64,000 nucleotides of DNA, taken from NCBI GenBank assembly GCA_018657495.1, contig JABHXA010000009.1, positions 1 to 64,000 of the forward strand, written 5' to 3'. Source of the DNA: Fidelibacterota bacterium (lineage in GTDB: Bacteria; Fidelibacterota; Marinisomatia; SCGC-AAA003-L08; JACNLC01). How positions within the stretch are numbered: the first letter of the stretch is position 1; each line of letters starts with the position of its first letter. Below, piece by piece: positions 27,253 through 36,673 of the stretch. The notes beneath the pieces were generated by a model. The model saw only the letters and a list, made by a program, of their open reading frames with translations. It was not told where the DNA came from and did no database searches. Position numbers and translations under genes: made by a program.

Positions 27253-27966
27253 CTAAAAATCTCCCTGCACTCTCCTCATAACTATTTCTTCTAAAACAGA
27301 AATCCCTGGCATCATAATAGAGTGAACAACAGTTTCCGCCACATCTTCGCTTGTCATCATTTCTTCCCTGGGGAAATTCACATTCACAGCATCCCAAAAG
27401 GGAGAATCAATGGCACCGGGAAAAATGGAAATCACTTTAATATTATCTTCCCGCAATTCATTGCGAAGACTGTTTGCAAGTCCTGTTAACCCAAATTTGG
27501 ACGCCACATAACCAGCAGAAAAAGGATAACCCCACTTCCCGGCTACTGAATTAATAAATACTAATTTACCCGTTTGTTTATTTTTCATCCCTGGAATGAA
27601 ACCACGGCTCACCAGGAATGACCCACGGAGATTAACATTTATCTGTCGATCAAAATCTTCTATTGAGTGTTCTGAGATATTAGAGAACAAACCCAAACCT
27701 GAATTATTAATTACGACGCTGACAGAACCAATTTCCTCAGCTTTTACTACCAAATTATCCACCGATGTTTCCGATGATACATCTGTAGGAATTACTGTGG
27801 AGTTACCGCCATCATTAGATATTTCTACTTGAAGGGAACGCAGCTTTTCTTCATTTCGTGATGCCAGAACCAGATGAAAGTTTTCCTTTGCGAGTCTAAT
27901 CGCTATTGATCTTCCCAATCCGGATGAGGCACCAGTAACAACGGCAACTTCAGTTGAACTACTCAC
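27253..27966 (-). CDS. Short-chain dehydrogenase/reductase
   Basis: This is a 237-residue classical SDR. The NAD(P) loop is VVTGASSGLGRSIAIRLA, NNSGLGLFS corresponds to the NNAG motif, the catalytic Ser lies in FINSVAGKWG and the YVASK motif carries Tyr and Lys. A basic Arg in ASRNEEKL suggests NADPH preference. Substrate is unknown. The start is taken as GTG at 27966 because AGGA lies 6 nt before it; a TTG at 27984 is the other option. The gene begins 1 nt after the aconitase stop, so it is co-transcribed with it. Confidence 0.88.
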   Translation of the reverse strand: MSSSTEVAVVTGASSGLGRSIAIRLAKENFHLVLASRNEEKLRSLQVEISNDGGNSTVIPTDVSSETSVDNLVVKAEEIGSVSVVINNSGLGLFSNISEHSIEDFDRQINVNLRGSFLVSRGFIPGMKNKQTGKLVFINSVAGKWGYPFSAGYVASKFGLTGLANSLRNELREDNIKVISIFPGAIDSPFWDAVNVNFPREEMMTSEDVAETVVHSIMMPGISVLEEIVMRRVQGDF

Positions 27967-27967
27967 A

Positions 27968-30226
27968 TCAGTTCCTGGAGGCAATTGTATTCAAGGCGCT
28001 TCCTGCCTTAAACCATTCAATCTGCTTTTGACTAAAAGTATGTTGAACAGAGATTTCCTCTATGGTCCCGTCTGAGTGTGTTAATTTGATAGTCAAATCT
28101 CTACCAGGTTGGAATTCCATTAGACCGAGAATATCAAACATATCGTCTTCCCTGATTTTATCGTAATCAGATTTATTTGAAAATGCCAGGGCAAGAATCC
28201 CTTGTTTCTTTAGGTTTGTTTCATGGATACGAGCAAAAGATTTTACCAAAACCGCTTTCACAGATAGATGACGTGGTTCCATAGCAGCATGTTCTCGGGA
28301 AGATCCCTCGCCATAATTTTCATCACCGATGATGATAGTGCCAATTCCGGCTTTCTTATTAGATCTTGCAACATCCGGTACTGTGCCGTAACTGCCATCA
28401 TTATGGTTCTTTATTTTATTTATTGAATCATTAAAGGCATTCGTCGCTCCTATTAGCAGGTTGTCACTGATATTATCCAGATGTCCTCTAAATTTGAGCC
28501 AGGGTCCAGCCATTGATATATGGTCAGTTGTACATTTTCCCTTTGCTTTTATTAACAATCTCAATTCCTTGATATCGTTTCCATCCCATGGATTGAACGG
28601 AGATAATAATTGTAGTCGATCAGAATCAGGGGATACAACAATTTTTACATCGCTTCCATTTTCTAAGGGAGCCTGATATCCCGGGTCATCTACATCAAAT
28701 CCTTTTACAGGAAGTTCATGACCAGACGGTGGATCCAGCATTATTTTCTCCCCATTGTTATTGACGATTTGATCTTTCAGTGGATTAAATGTCAAATTCC
28801 CAGCAATGACAAATGCAGTCACTAATTCCGGTGATGCAACAAAAGCATGGGTATTCGGATTCCCGTCATTTCTCTTGGCAAAATTTCTATTGAAGGATGT
28901 AATTATGGAATTTTTCTCTCCTTTGTCGGCACCCTGTCGCCACCATTGACCAATACACGGACCACAGGCATTGGCCAACACAACGCCACCAATTTCTTCA
29001 AAGGCGGAAAGCTGACCATCCCGCTCAAGAGTGTATCTCACTTGCTCTGACCCGGGGGTAATCGTAAATTCAGATTGGGTTTTGAGACCCTTAGTTACAG
29101 CTTGTTTGGCAAGGGATGCAGCTCTATCCAAATCTTCATAAGAGGAGTTTGTGCAGGAGCCAATAAGTCCAACATCCAGTTTTGAAGGATAGTTATTTTC
29201 TCTTACTGCATCGGCGAATTTAGATAACGGCCAGGCTTTATCAGGTGTAAAAGGTCCGTTTATATGAGGTTCAAGTTCTGACAAGTTAATCTCGACAACT
29301 TTATCAAAATATTTTTGTGGATTTTCATAAACCATATCATCTCCGCGGAGGTATTCAGCTACTTTATCTGCTGCAGCTGCTATTTCCTGTCGATCGGTGA
29401 TATTCAAATAGTCACGCATTTTGCTGTCATAAGAAAAGAGTGAGGTAGTTGCCCCGATTTCTGCACCCATATTACAAATTGTTCCTTTGCCGGTACACGA
29501 TAGACTCTCCGCACCTTCACCAAAATATTCTACGATATATCCTGTTCCACCTTTTACCGTTAACATGCCAGCCAATTTAAGTATCACATCTTTTGCTGAT
29601 GCCCAGCCACTGAGTTTGCCAGTGAGGTTAACACCAAGAGTTTGAGGGAATTTTAATTCCCAGGGCATTCCTGCCATGACATCTACGGCATCAGCACCGC
29701 CAACGCCGATGGCAATCATTCCCAGACCGCCTGCATTTACCGTGTGAGAATCTGTACCTATCATCATTCCGCCAGGGAATGCATAATTTTCCAGGATTAC
29801 CTGATGGATTATCCCGGCTCCTGGTTTCCAGAATCCAATACCATATTTATTTGAAACCGAGGATAGAAAATCATATACTTCAGAATTTATATCTAATGCG
29901 GAAGATAAATCGTCATCGGCATTTGTTCTTGCCTGTATTAGATGATCACAATGGACAGTTGACGGAACGGCTACCTTTGTCTTTCCAGCCAACATGAATT
30001 GCAGCAATGCCATTTGCGCCGTAGCGTCTTGCATGCCAACCCTATCTGGTCTGAAATCGGCATAATCACCACCTGGTGCATATTGTTTTATGACGTCATC
30101 GTAGAGATGTGAATATAATATTTTCTCGGTAAGTGTAAGGGCTTTGTTTAAAACTTTGCGGGTTTTTTCAATTTTGCCGGGTAAATCAGAATAAATTTTC
30201 TGGATCATGTTGATGTCAAATGCCAT
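27968..30226 (-). CDS. Aconitate hydratase
   Basis: Aconitase interconverts citrate and isocitrate in the TCA cycle using a [4Fe-4S] cluster. The 752-residue protein has cluster cysteines in [11 protein letters not shown] and [11 protein letters not shown], the substrate-site segments [21 protein letters not shown] and [20 protein letters not shown], and the swivelling C-terminal domain with [19 protein letters not shown]. This order and length match the mitochondrial-type (AcnM-like) group better than the roughly 890-residue AcnA. The start ATG has AGGAG 5 nt before it. Upstream lies a divergent promoter region shared with the C25 peptidase gene. Confidence 0.95.
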   Translation of the reverse strand: MAFDINMIQKIYSDLPGKIEKTRKVLNKALTLTEKILYSHLYDDVIKQYAPGGDYADFRPDRVGMQDATAQMALLQFMLAGKTKVAVPSTVHCDHLIQARTNADDDLSSALDINSEVYDFLSSVSNKYGIGFWKPGAGIIHQVILENYAFPGGMMIGTDSHTVNAGGLGMIAIGVGGADAVDVMAGMPWELKFPQTLGVNLTGKLSGWASAKDVILKLAGMLTVKGGTGYIVEYFGEGAESLSCTGKGTICNMGAEIGATTSLFSYDSKMRDYLNITDRQEIAAAADKVAEYLRGDDMVYENPQKYFDKVVEINLSELEPHINGPFTPDKAWPLSKFADAVRENNYPSKLDVGLIGSCTNSSYEDLDRAASLAKQAVTKGLKTQSEFTITPGSEQVRYTLERDGQLSAFEEIGGVVLANACGPCIGQWWRQGADKGEKNSIITSFNRNFAKRNDGNPNTHAFVASPELVTAFVIAGNLTFNPLKDQIVNNNGEKIMLDPPSGHELPVKGFDVDDPGYQAPLENGSDVKIVVSPDSDRLQLLSPFNPWDGNDIKELRLLIKAKGKCTTDHISMAGPWLKFRGHLDNISDNLLIGATNAFNDSINKIKNHNDGSYGTVPDVARSNKKAGIGTIIIGDENYGEGSSREHAAMEPRHLSVKAVLVKSFARIHETNLKKQGILALAFSNKSDYDKIREDDMFDILGLMEFQPGRDLTIKLTHSDGTIEEISVQHTFSQKQIEWFKAGSALNTIASRN

Positions 30227-30413
30227 GGCGTCTCCTGTAAATCAAGTAGAAAGGATTGAAGTAAAATCATAGTAATCGTCTATTTTCACCTCTAAATAAG
30301 CTTAGTAATTTATCATTTAATTGTACTGAAGTTCAATGAGTGATGGGAATTATTTGCAGTGTAATTCTCACTATGTAAAATTCCAGCTAATCTGGTGATT
30401 TCAATTTTTAACG

Positions 30414-30427
30414 GGATTAGATAATCC
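30414..30427. promoter_or_regulatory. Palindrome just before the C25 peptidase start
   Basis: GGATTA-GA-TAATCC is a perfect 6-bp inverted repeat 12 nt before the ATG at 30440, in the 213-nt gap between divergent genes. It could be an operator or a leader hairpin. No other support. Confidence 0.3.
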
Positions 30428-30439
30428 TTAATTTTAGCA

Positions 30440-32980
30440 ATGTCAATTCGCTTGAATATTATCGCCATATGTTTCACCCTATCTCATCTTGTTTTTTGTT
30501 CGGATGAAGTTTCTATGTCAATTGACATGTTATCTCCCCCTGTTAGTTCAGGCAGTTATTATTCATATCCAGGTACGAACCTACAACTTGAAATTAACGG
30601 AACCATAGTTGACATTTTCAGATGGCGCATAGCTGCCGAGGACATCAAGGATATACAAATATTTGCAGAGGCAATTTCTTGGGCAGGAATAGAAGGGCCT
30701 CAGATTACCATTAACACCGACTTCTTACACAATCAAAACAATCAGAATATCTATTATGTAGATTTAATTCCCTGGTCGGCAATCGGTGAAATTGCCCCAT
30801 CATATTTAAAATCACTTGAATTGCATATTCAGGTTGGTGGAAATGGCGAGTTTATTTCCGGTTACGGTGTAAAACAAAATAACAGAATCCCAATTCCCAG
30901 ATCCGGACAAACAGACGATACTGAATACCTCATCCTGACAAATTCCAGTTTATTGCCGGCAGCAGAAGTTGTCGCAGAATTACATAAAAATGAAGTTATT
31001 AACGAACAGCGATTAATTACATCAATTGCCTTAGTAGATACGATTTCCAGCTCAATTCGTCAGTTCCTGTTAAATGAAATAACCAATAATGATATGCTGA
31101 AATATGTTTTATTTTTCGGGGATGAGACAATACTGCCGCCATTGACGACCCTTACATATGATCCTGATGTAGGTGCTGTGATTGAAAGGCCTTCTGATGA
31201 TTTTTACACTTCCGAACCTGAAGAGTCAGCCTATGCACAAGTGATCACAGGCAGGATACCAGTAAATGATCTGGACCTTGCCCTGGTCTATGTTACGCGG
31301 TTAAGAGAATATGTGTTGAATCCCTCACCGGGAAGCTGGAAAAATGCAATCACAATGCTTGCCGATGATACCAATAAAAGCGGTGGAAATATTGTTACCG
31401 AAATCTCTCATACAGTCAATTCAAATATTTTATATCAGATGTTGAAAGAAAACTTGGAAATCACTACCATCTATGGACCAGATTTTACACCGGTTGCCGG
31501 TGGAGGGAATCTCAGACAACCGGAAATGACGGCAAGGACACTGGAATCAGTCAATAATGGCATCTCCATGATAAATTACATTGGACATGGATCGGCAACT
31601 ACACTTGCAGATGAATTCGTAGTGGATTTGGACAGGGACATAAATAGTATCAACGATCCAGTTGGCAGTATCTGGGTGGTTGGAACATGTTCATTTGGTT
31701 GGTATGACAATAAAGAATGCATGACTGAAAGGCTGCTAACCAATGAAAATGGGGCAATTGCCGTGATTTCGACGACATTTAAAGTAAGTGTGACAACAAA
31801 TTTTCAATATCTGTTGAAATTATTTCAAAATATTCAAGATTTTATCAATAACGAAAATGACTATCGTCTTGGCGATTTAGTGTATTACTCCAAAGAAGGT
31901 GGCTTAGATTACTGGTTCCATGCGTTTGGGGACCCAGCATTGCCTTTGCCTTTCCCAAAAAAGGCTGACATTATCAATGAAAACTTAACGTCAACCGAAC
32001 TTCGGGTTCTTGAGCCATTCAATATCAATATAAATCCAGAGTTCGGCTCTTCACCTGTTTTTGCCACCATTCGGGGTCCGGAATCCATAGTAACCAAAGT
32101 AGTCGATCAAGGTGGTTCATCGTATACATTTAATTATACACATCCAGGTGAATTTATCTACAGGGGTGCTATTCAGCAGGATTTCTCCATTTTTATACCT
32201 ATTGATATCAATATGTGTGAGAATTGTGAAGGAAGCGTTAACATTTTTGCAGATAGAAACGCTCAATATGAACAAATATATAGTTTTACGGATGGTCTCA
32301 TGGATATCCCAATCCTGCCCCTTTCAGGTAATTCGGATGATATGTCAGGACCTGAAATCTTTATGAGGCAGGATCAATCTATTATAGCCAATCCAGGAAT
32401 TATCTCTCTCATGCCCCCTTATGAAGTAACCATTATTTTATCAGACGATTCTGGCATCAATGTCACATCAAGTACTGGGCATCAATTACGATATTGGTTT
32501 GAGGACAATCCTGAACCCCATGTTTTTTCAACAGATTTTACATTTACTACTGCCAATGAGGGATCTTATAGTTTTATCGTTCCAACAATTGACAGAGTTA
32601 ATCAACTCCTATATGTAGAGGCATGGGATAATGTTAATAACCGGACAGATGGTCAATTCAGTTTAGTATTTTCTCCGGAATCCTCATTTTCAATAGATCA
32701 TATTTATAATTATCCAAATCCGTTCAAAGAAGAAACAAATTTTACATTTTTCTTATCGCATCCCGGTAAAGTAACTATTACTGTTATCACCACTGAGGGC
32801 AGAAAGATAATCAAAATCGTTTCCGATAATCTAAATAGTGGATATCAGTCAATATCATGGAATGGGAAGGATTCCCATGGAATAGCAATCGGGAATGGTA
32901 CGTATTTTTATCATATGCGGGCCCAATCAATAATTGGCAAAGAATTTGAAAGCATTGAAAAATTAACGAAATTAAAATGA
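30440..32980 (+). CDS. Gingipain-type C25 cysteine peptidase with C-terminal sorting domain (PorU-like)
   Basis: This is an 846-residue exported protein with a signal peptide ending near the Cys at position 20. The peptidase C25 domain (about 155-495) has the catalytic His383 in NYIGHGSATT and Cys417 in VVGTCSFGW. Beta-rich domains follow. The C-terminus (from Tyr758, YNYPNPFKEETNFTFFLS) is a FlgD-like/type IX sorting domain, ending in a short basic tail. C25 enzymes in FCB bacteria include PorU, the sortase that removes sorting domains from T9SS cargo, and secreted proteases. A PorU role is plausible, but the protein is shorter than P. gingivalis PorU. Not linked to other T9SS genes here. 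maf follows after 10 nt. Confidence 0.8.
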   Translation: MSIRLNIIAICFTLSHLVFCSDEVSMSIDMLSPPVSSGSYYSYPGTNLQLEINGTIVDIFRWRIAAEDIKDIQIFAEAISWAGIEGPQITINTDFLHNQNNQNIYYVDLIPWSAIGEIAPSYLKSLELHIQVGGNGEFISGYGVKQNNRIPIPRSGQTDDTEYLILTNSSLLPAAEVVAELHKNEVINEQRLITSIALVDTISSSIRQFLLNEITNNDMLKYVLFFGDETILPPLTTLTYDPDVGAVIERPSDDFYTSEPEESAYAQVITGRIPVNDLDLALVYVTRLREYVLNPSPGSWKNAITMLADDTNKSGGNIVTEISHTVNSNILYQMLKENLEITTIYGPDFTPVAGGGNLRQPEMTARTLESVNNGISMINYIGHGSATTLADEFVVDLDRDINSINDPVGSIWVVGTCSFGWYDNKECMTERLLTNENGAIAVISTTFKVSVTTNFQYLLKLFQNIQDFINNENDYRLGDLVYYSKEGGLDYWFHAFGDPALPLPFPKKADIINENLTSTELRVLEPFNININPEFGSSPVFATIRGPESIVTKVVDQGGSSYTFNYTHPGEFIYRGAIQQDFSIFIPIDINMCENCEGSVNIFADRNAQYEQIYSFTDGLMDIPILPLSGNSDDMSGPEIFMRQDQSIIANPGIISLMPPYEVTIILSDDSGINVTSSTGHQLRYWFEDNPEPHVFSTDFTFTTANEGSYSFIVPTIDRVNQLLYVEAWDNVNNRTDGQFSLVFSPESSFSIDHIYNYPNPFKEETNFTFFLSHPGKVTITVITTEGRKIIKIVSDNLNSGYQSISWNGKDSHGIAIGNGTYFYHMRAQSIIGKEFESIEKLTKLK

Positions 32981-32990
32981 GGGTATTTAT

Positions 32991-33569
32991 TTGTTGAGGA
33001 TTATTCTGGCATCTGGCAGTCCAAGAAGAAAACAACTTTTGGGAGTTCTAAATTTAAGTTTCAATATTATTCTACCTGGTGTGGATGAATCACTGTATTT
33101 GCCTGAGGGATCACCTGAGGAATACTGCAGTCTCCTGGCTGGACTGAAAGCTGATAATGTCAGCAGGAATAATTCTGAATCATTGGTAATTGGTGCCGAT
33201 ACAATTGTGGTTATTGATAGCAAAATTATCGGGAAACCTTCTGACAAGGCAGATGCGGTTCAGATGTTAAAAGGATTATCCGGAAACACTCATACTGTTC
33301 ATACAGCCGTCGCATTAAGGATGCCTTCACGGCATATTAAAAAAACATTTGTTGAGTCAACGCAAGTCACATTCAGGGATTTATCTGAACACACAATCAA
33401 TTATTATATCGACAATCATGCACCCTATGACAAGGCGGGAAGTTATGGAATTCAGGATTTTAGTGCCGTATTTGTAAAATCTCTTACAGGTTGTTATCAT
33501 AATGTCATGGGGTTCCCAATTTCAAGATTTCATTTTGAAATATCCAAATTGAATCTAGCTATCGATTGA
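32991..33569 (+). CDS. maf: Maf family nucleotide pyrophosphatase
   Basis: Maf proteins hydrolyse dTTP, UTP or modified nucleotides to monophosphates and are thought to clean the nucleotide pool. The 192-residue protein starts with ILASGSPRRKQLLG and has the catalytic GADTIVVIDSKIIGKP segment with Asp, then THTVHTAVALR and APYDKAGSYGIQ. The start is TTG at 32991, supported by GAGGG 8 nt upstream and by the family N-terminus. The previous stop lies 10 nt away, so it is co-transcribed with the C25 peptidase. YhdE-type versus YceF-type specificity cannot be decided. Confidence 0.92.
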   Translation: MLRIILASGSPRRKQLLGVLNLSFNIILPGVDESLYLPEGSPEEYCSLLAGLKADNVSRNNSESLVIGADTIVVIDSKIIGKPSDKADAVQMLKGLSGNTHTVHTAVALRMPSRHIKKTFVESTQVTFRDLSEHTINYYIDNHAPYDKAGSYGIQDFSAVFVKSLTGCYHNVMGFPISRFHFEISKLNLAID

Positions 33570-33742
33570 GATAAAATTATCACAGCTTAATATCTAACAA
33601 TAATAATTCATTATAAGTCATCATTAATAATAAAATATCATACTGTATTTAGTACCACTTTTCATAAGTTGAGTAAATCTCCAGCGATGTGTACGATCAG
33701 TATTTACAATGGCAATATCAATAATTCTTAAGAGGAATGCCC

Positions 33743-34642
33743 ATGACCGGAACGGAAACATTTTATAAAAGCCTTAAAACTCACAGAGAAACACAGGGAA
33801 TTCAGATTTCTGAAATTTCTGACAAAACAAAAATTAATTCAAAATATTTTGATGCCATCGAAAATGGACAATTTTCAATTCTTCCCACAGTGTATATTCG
33901 ATTATTTCTACGTACATATTGTATTGAGGTCGGCGCTGACTTCGAGCAGGCATTAAAAGATTTTGAAAAATATACAACGGGAAAAGTAACAGAAAAGACA
34001 GAATTGAAATTTCAGCCTGTTAGCGATACAGCAAATATCAAAAGCACTTCTAAAGATGATAAATTATTTAATGAGAATTTTTCACGGAAAAATATCATTT
34101 ATGTTATTATTGGAATAATTATAATTTTCAGCTTGATACAATTTGTTAGCTACCTGTCAAAAGAAGCTGAGAGCAGTGTACAGCCTAGTGTTAATAAAAA
34201 TGAATCAATAATCGATGAAGCCGGCTTAGCTTTACCAAATTCTGAATTATCCCAAACTGACGATTTGATTTCCTACAGTACATTACCGATACCAACTCTT
34301 CTTGAGGAGGATATTGTTTACAATGATAATAAACTAATCGAACAAAATGCCTATCGCTTAACTGTATCCCCGCCGTTCATCTTCACAGTTACCTCCTTTG
34401 CTCAGACAAAAGTTCATATCTCATCAATAACCAATACAATATTTAACGGAATTATGGATGGCGATGAAACAAGAACATTTACCATTACAGATACTTTGAA
34501 GTTTGATTTCTGGAGTGCTCAACATGTTCGTGCAGACGTAAATGGAGTTGATTTATCTTCATATATTACTGACAGTGATCTTGCTATTCGTGGATCATTA
34601 GTTCCTGATGGTTCCTTATCAATCCAGCAGTACAGCCATTAA
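33743..34642 (+). CDS. RodZ-like helix-turn-helix membrane protein
   Basis: This 299-residue protein has an N-terminal HTH_25 domain (LKTHRETQGIQISEISDKTK, then YFDAIENGQFSILP), a polar linker, one membrane helix (about 113-132, IIYVIIGIIIIFSLIQFVSYL) and a C-terminal DUF4115 domain with VHISSITNTIFNGIMDGDET. This is the RodZ architecture: a cytoplasmic domain that binds MreB and a periplasmic domain, controlling rod shape. The second ATG (33743) is used because AGAGGA lies 7 nt before it; the first ATG (33737) is too close. It stands 308 nt before the dcw cluster. Confidence 0.82.
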   Translation: MTGTETFYKSLKTHRETQGIQISEISDKTKINSKYFDAIENGQFSILPTVYIRLFLRTYCIEVGADFEQALKDFEKYTTGKVTEKTELKFQPVSDTANIKSTSKDDKLFNENFSRKNIIYVIIGIIIIFSLIQFVSYLSKEAESSVQPSVNKNESIIDEAGLALPNSELSQTDDLISYSTLPIPTLLEEDIVYNDNKLIEQNAYRLTVSPPFIFTVTSFAQTKVHISSITNTIFNGIMDGDETRTFTITDTLKFDFWSAQHVRADVNGVDLSSYITDSDLAIRGSLVPDGSLSIQQYSH

Positions 34643-34858
34643 AATCAACAAATAATACTCTAAAGCCTAAATATTCGATTAATCTGGTTGTTCTTAACTA
34701 GATAAATGAATCGTACTATCCCAAAAATAAAATAACTTCTAATTTAGTCGAATTATTTCCATTGTCTATTTCATGGGCAAATCGCTCCTAATCAGACCCA
34801 ATTTCCATTGCAAACTGCCATTTTTGGGTGAATAATATTAAAATTTGTAACAATTTTC

Positions 34859-34886
34859 TTGCATAGTCTCATCAATTATCTATAGT
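34859..34886 (+). promoter_or_regulatory. Promoter of the dcw cluster
   Basis: TTGCAT (34859-34864) and TATAGT (34881-34886) are good -35 and -10 matches with a 16-nt spacer. The expected start, about 34893, lies just before the MraZ boxes and about 58 nt before mraZ. Confidence 0.6.
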
Positions 34887-34901
34887 ATTTGTGCAGGGAA
34901 A

Positions 34902-34926
34902 TGGGGTTAAGTGGGACATTATCCCA
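34902..34926 (+). promoter_or_regulatory. MraZ boxes
   Basis: TGGGG (34902-34906) and TGGGA (34912-34916) are direct repeats separated by 5 nt, the arrangement known for MraZ operators. A third box, TCCCA (34922-34926), follows at the same spacing but inverted. They lie just downstream of the promoter, where MraZ binding would repress the operon. Confidence 0.65.
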
Positions 34927-34950
34927 TTCTAGTGTGCGGTTTACAATAAA

Positions 34951-35418
34951 ATGCAAAATATCTATTCCATATCATTTACAGGAGAATTTCATTATAATCT
35001 GGATTCAAAAAACCGGTTAAGCATCCCAGCTAAATACCGGAAAGCAATGAAACCAGAAAATAACGGAGTATTTGTCATTACCCATGGTTTTGACAGGCAG
35101 TTAGTGGTGTATCCATTAATCGAATGGACTTTGGTTGAACATGAATTAGGAAGCCTTAATTCTGTGAAAAGAAAAAACCGGAGTTTCATTAGAGCGATCA
35201 TCAGATCTGCACATCATGTAAATCTTGATGCAAATGGCAGGATATCCATCCCGGATAAATTGCTGTCTTTTGCCGGTATTGAAAAAGATATTACCATCAT
35301 TGGAATGATAAAGAAATTTGAAGTGTGGAGTCCACAGAGACTATCCGAGTTTGACTCTGGTCAAATGGATATTGATAGTGAAGATTTCGAAAGTCTGGCC
35401 AGTGATATTAGTTTCTAA
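34951..35418 (+). CDS. mraZ: Transcriptional regulator MraZ
   Basis: This is a 155-residue protein with two AbrB-like (SpoVT) domains. Each shows the DxxxR motif: FHYNLDSKNRLSIPAKYR in the first and VNLDANGRISIPDKLL in the second. MraZ forms a ring that binds TGGGN repeats and represses its own operon; such repeats are found 25-50 nt upstream here. It is the first gene of the dcw cluster. No Shine-Dalgarno precedes the ATG. The acidic C-terminal tail (about 140-155) is slightly longer than usual. Confidence 0.96.
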   Translation: MQNIYSISFTGEFHYNLDSKNRLSIPAKYRKAMKPENNGVFVITHGFDRQLVVYPLIEWTLVEHELGSLNSVKRKNRSFIRAIIRSAHHVNLDANGRISIPDKLLSFAGIEKDITIIGMIKKFEVWSPQRLSEFDSGQMDIDSEDFESLASDISF

Positions 35419-35420
35419 AA

Positions 35421-36356
35421 TTGCCAGAAATACATCCGCATGTCCCTATTCTGGTAAATGATGTTTTAGAACATTTAGTTACCAATCCCAATGGAATTTA
35501 TTTGGACGGTACTGTAGGGTTCGGTGGACATGCTTCACACATTTTAAAAAAGCTGTCTCCTGATGGATTGTTGATCGGAATGGATTGTGATAGCGATGCA
35601 CTTTCCTATACAACTGAGAGATTATCCAAAATTTCTCAAAACAATTTCAAATTAATTCACAACAATTTCAGGTATTATCCTGAAATACTCAAGAAACTCA
35701 AAATCAACAAAATAGATGGTCTTTTACTAGACCTGGGTATGTCATCATATGAGCTGGATACACCAGATAGAGGATTTTCATTTAACTCAAATGGCCCCCT
35801 GGACATGCGTTTTGATATTTCAAAAGGTATGGCAGCGATGGATTATATCCACTCTGAATCAGAGGCTGGTCTTGCGAAAGTTATTAAATCCTATGGTGAA
35901 GAAAGATACGCAAAGAAAATTGCCAACTCAATTGTACAATGTATTAAGGCTGGTAAAATGAGTACTACATATGATTTAAGGGAAGCTGTGCTTTCCGTAG
36001 TATGGGGCCAACATCGACTTAAATCTGTTAGCCGAGTCTTTCAAGCCATCCGTATCAAAATAAATGACGAACTCGAATCATTAAGCATATCATTGATTAA
36101 TGCTGAAGGAATGATAAATATACATGGTCGATTGGCGGTGATTTCATTTCATTCACTTGAAGACCGGATCGTTAAGAAATTCATCCAGAGGAGTTCTCTT
36201 AGCTGCATTTGTCCAAAAGAAATTCCAATTTGTGTTTGTAATCAAATACCAACGTTTAATAAAGTAAATAGAAAAGCCATTATCCCTTCGAGTGGTGAAA
36301 TATCTCATAATCCACGTGCACGTAGTGCAAAGCTAAGATTAGCGGAACGTATATAA
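35421..36356 (+). CDS. rsmH: 16S rRNA m4C1402 methyltransferase RsmH
   Basis: RsmH (MraW) methylates N4 of C1402 in 16S rRNA. The 311-residue protein starts HVPILVNDVLEHL, has the SAM-binding GIYLDGTVGFGGHAS, DGLLLDLGMSSYELD, RGFSFNSNGPLDMRF and SFHSLEDRIVKKF motifs. The start is TTG at 35421, 2 nt after the mraZ stop; no ATG is available near the conserved N-terminus. Second gene of the dcw cluster. Confidence 0.96.
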   Translation: MPEIHPHVPILVNDVLEHLVTNPNGIYLDGTVGFGGHASHILKKLSPDGLLIGMDCDSDALSYTTERLSKISQNNFKLIHNNFRYYPEILKKLKINKIDGLLLDLGMSSYELDTPDRGFSFNSNGPLDMRFDISKGMAAMDYIHSESEAGLAKVIKSYGEERYAKKIANSIVQCIKAGKMSTTYDLREAVLSVVWGQHRLKSVSRVFQAIRIKINDELESLSISLINAEGMINIHGRLAVISFHSLEDRIVKKFIQRSSLSCICPKEIPICVCNQIPTFNKVNRKAIIPSSGEISHNPRARSAKLRLAERI

Positions 36357-36358
36357 TT

Positions 36359-36673
36359 ATGACAACGAAAATCAACCGAAAGAAAACAAGTGGTGACGGC
36401 ATCAAATTATTAAAATTTATAAGTACCGTATTTTTTGTTACCATCTTTATGTTAATCCTATTAGAAGTAAAAAATCAATGTCGTAACCTGGGACAGAATA
36501 TTGATTCCAGTCGAAATGAACTTTCTTTGTTGAAAGAAGAAATCAGTTTCCTTGAAAGTGATATACATTATCTGAGTCGCGCCGATCGTGTTCGCAAGAT
36601 TGTCAGTGAAGAACTGAGCATGTATTCCCCACCACCGGAATCACTAATCGTCTACCTTGGTGATAATAAATGA
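36359..36673 (+). CDS. ftsL: FtsL-like division protein
   Basis: This is a 104-residue bitopic protein: a short basic cytoplasmic start, one membrane helix (about 20-41) and a periplasmic coiled coil (SRNELSLLKEEISFLESDI). Sequence conservation in FtsL is low, so the call rests on size, topology and the fixed place between rsmH and ftsI. FtsL joins FtsB and FtsQ to activate septal synthesis. It overlaps ftsI by 4 nt. Confidence 0.82.
   Translation: MTTKINRKKTSGDGIKLLKFISTVFFVTIFMLILLEVKNQCRNLGQNIDSSRNELSLLKEEISFLESDIHYLSRADRVRKIVSEELSMYSPPPESLIVYLGDNK

Larger units (their letters stand above)
34643..34950. other. Upstream region of the dcw cluster
   Basis: This is a 308-nt gap without a gene. 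Its right half holds the dcw promoter and MraZ boxes. The left half is AT-rich; a weak, imperfect hairpin near 34678-34698 could terminate the rodZ-like transcript. Confidence 0.5.

Noticed and set aside
27188-27397. 69-codon cysteine-rich frame, considered as a possible selenoprotein or metal-binding peptide
   Set aside because: It is an alternate frame over the end of the short-chain dehydrogenase; the cysteines come from the other frame's codons.
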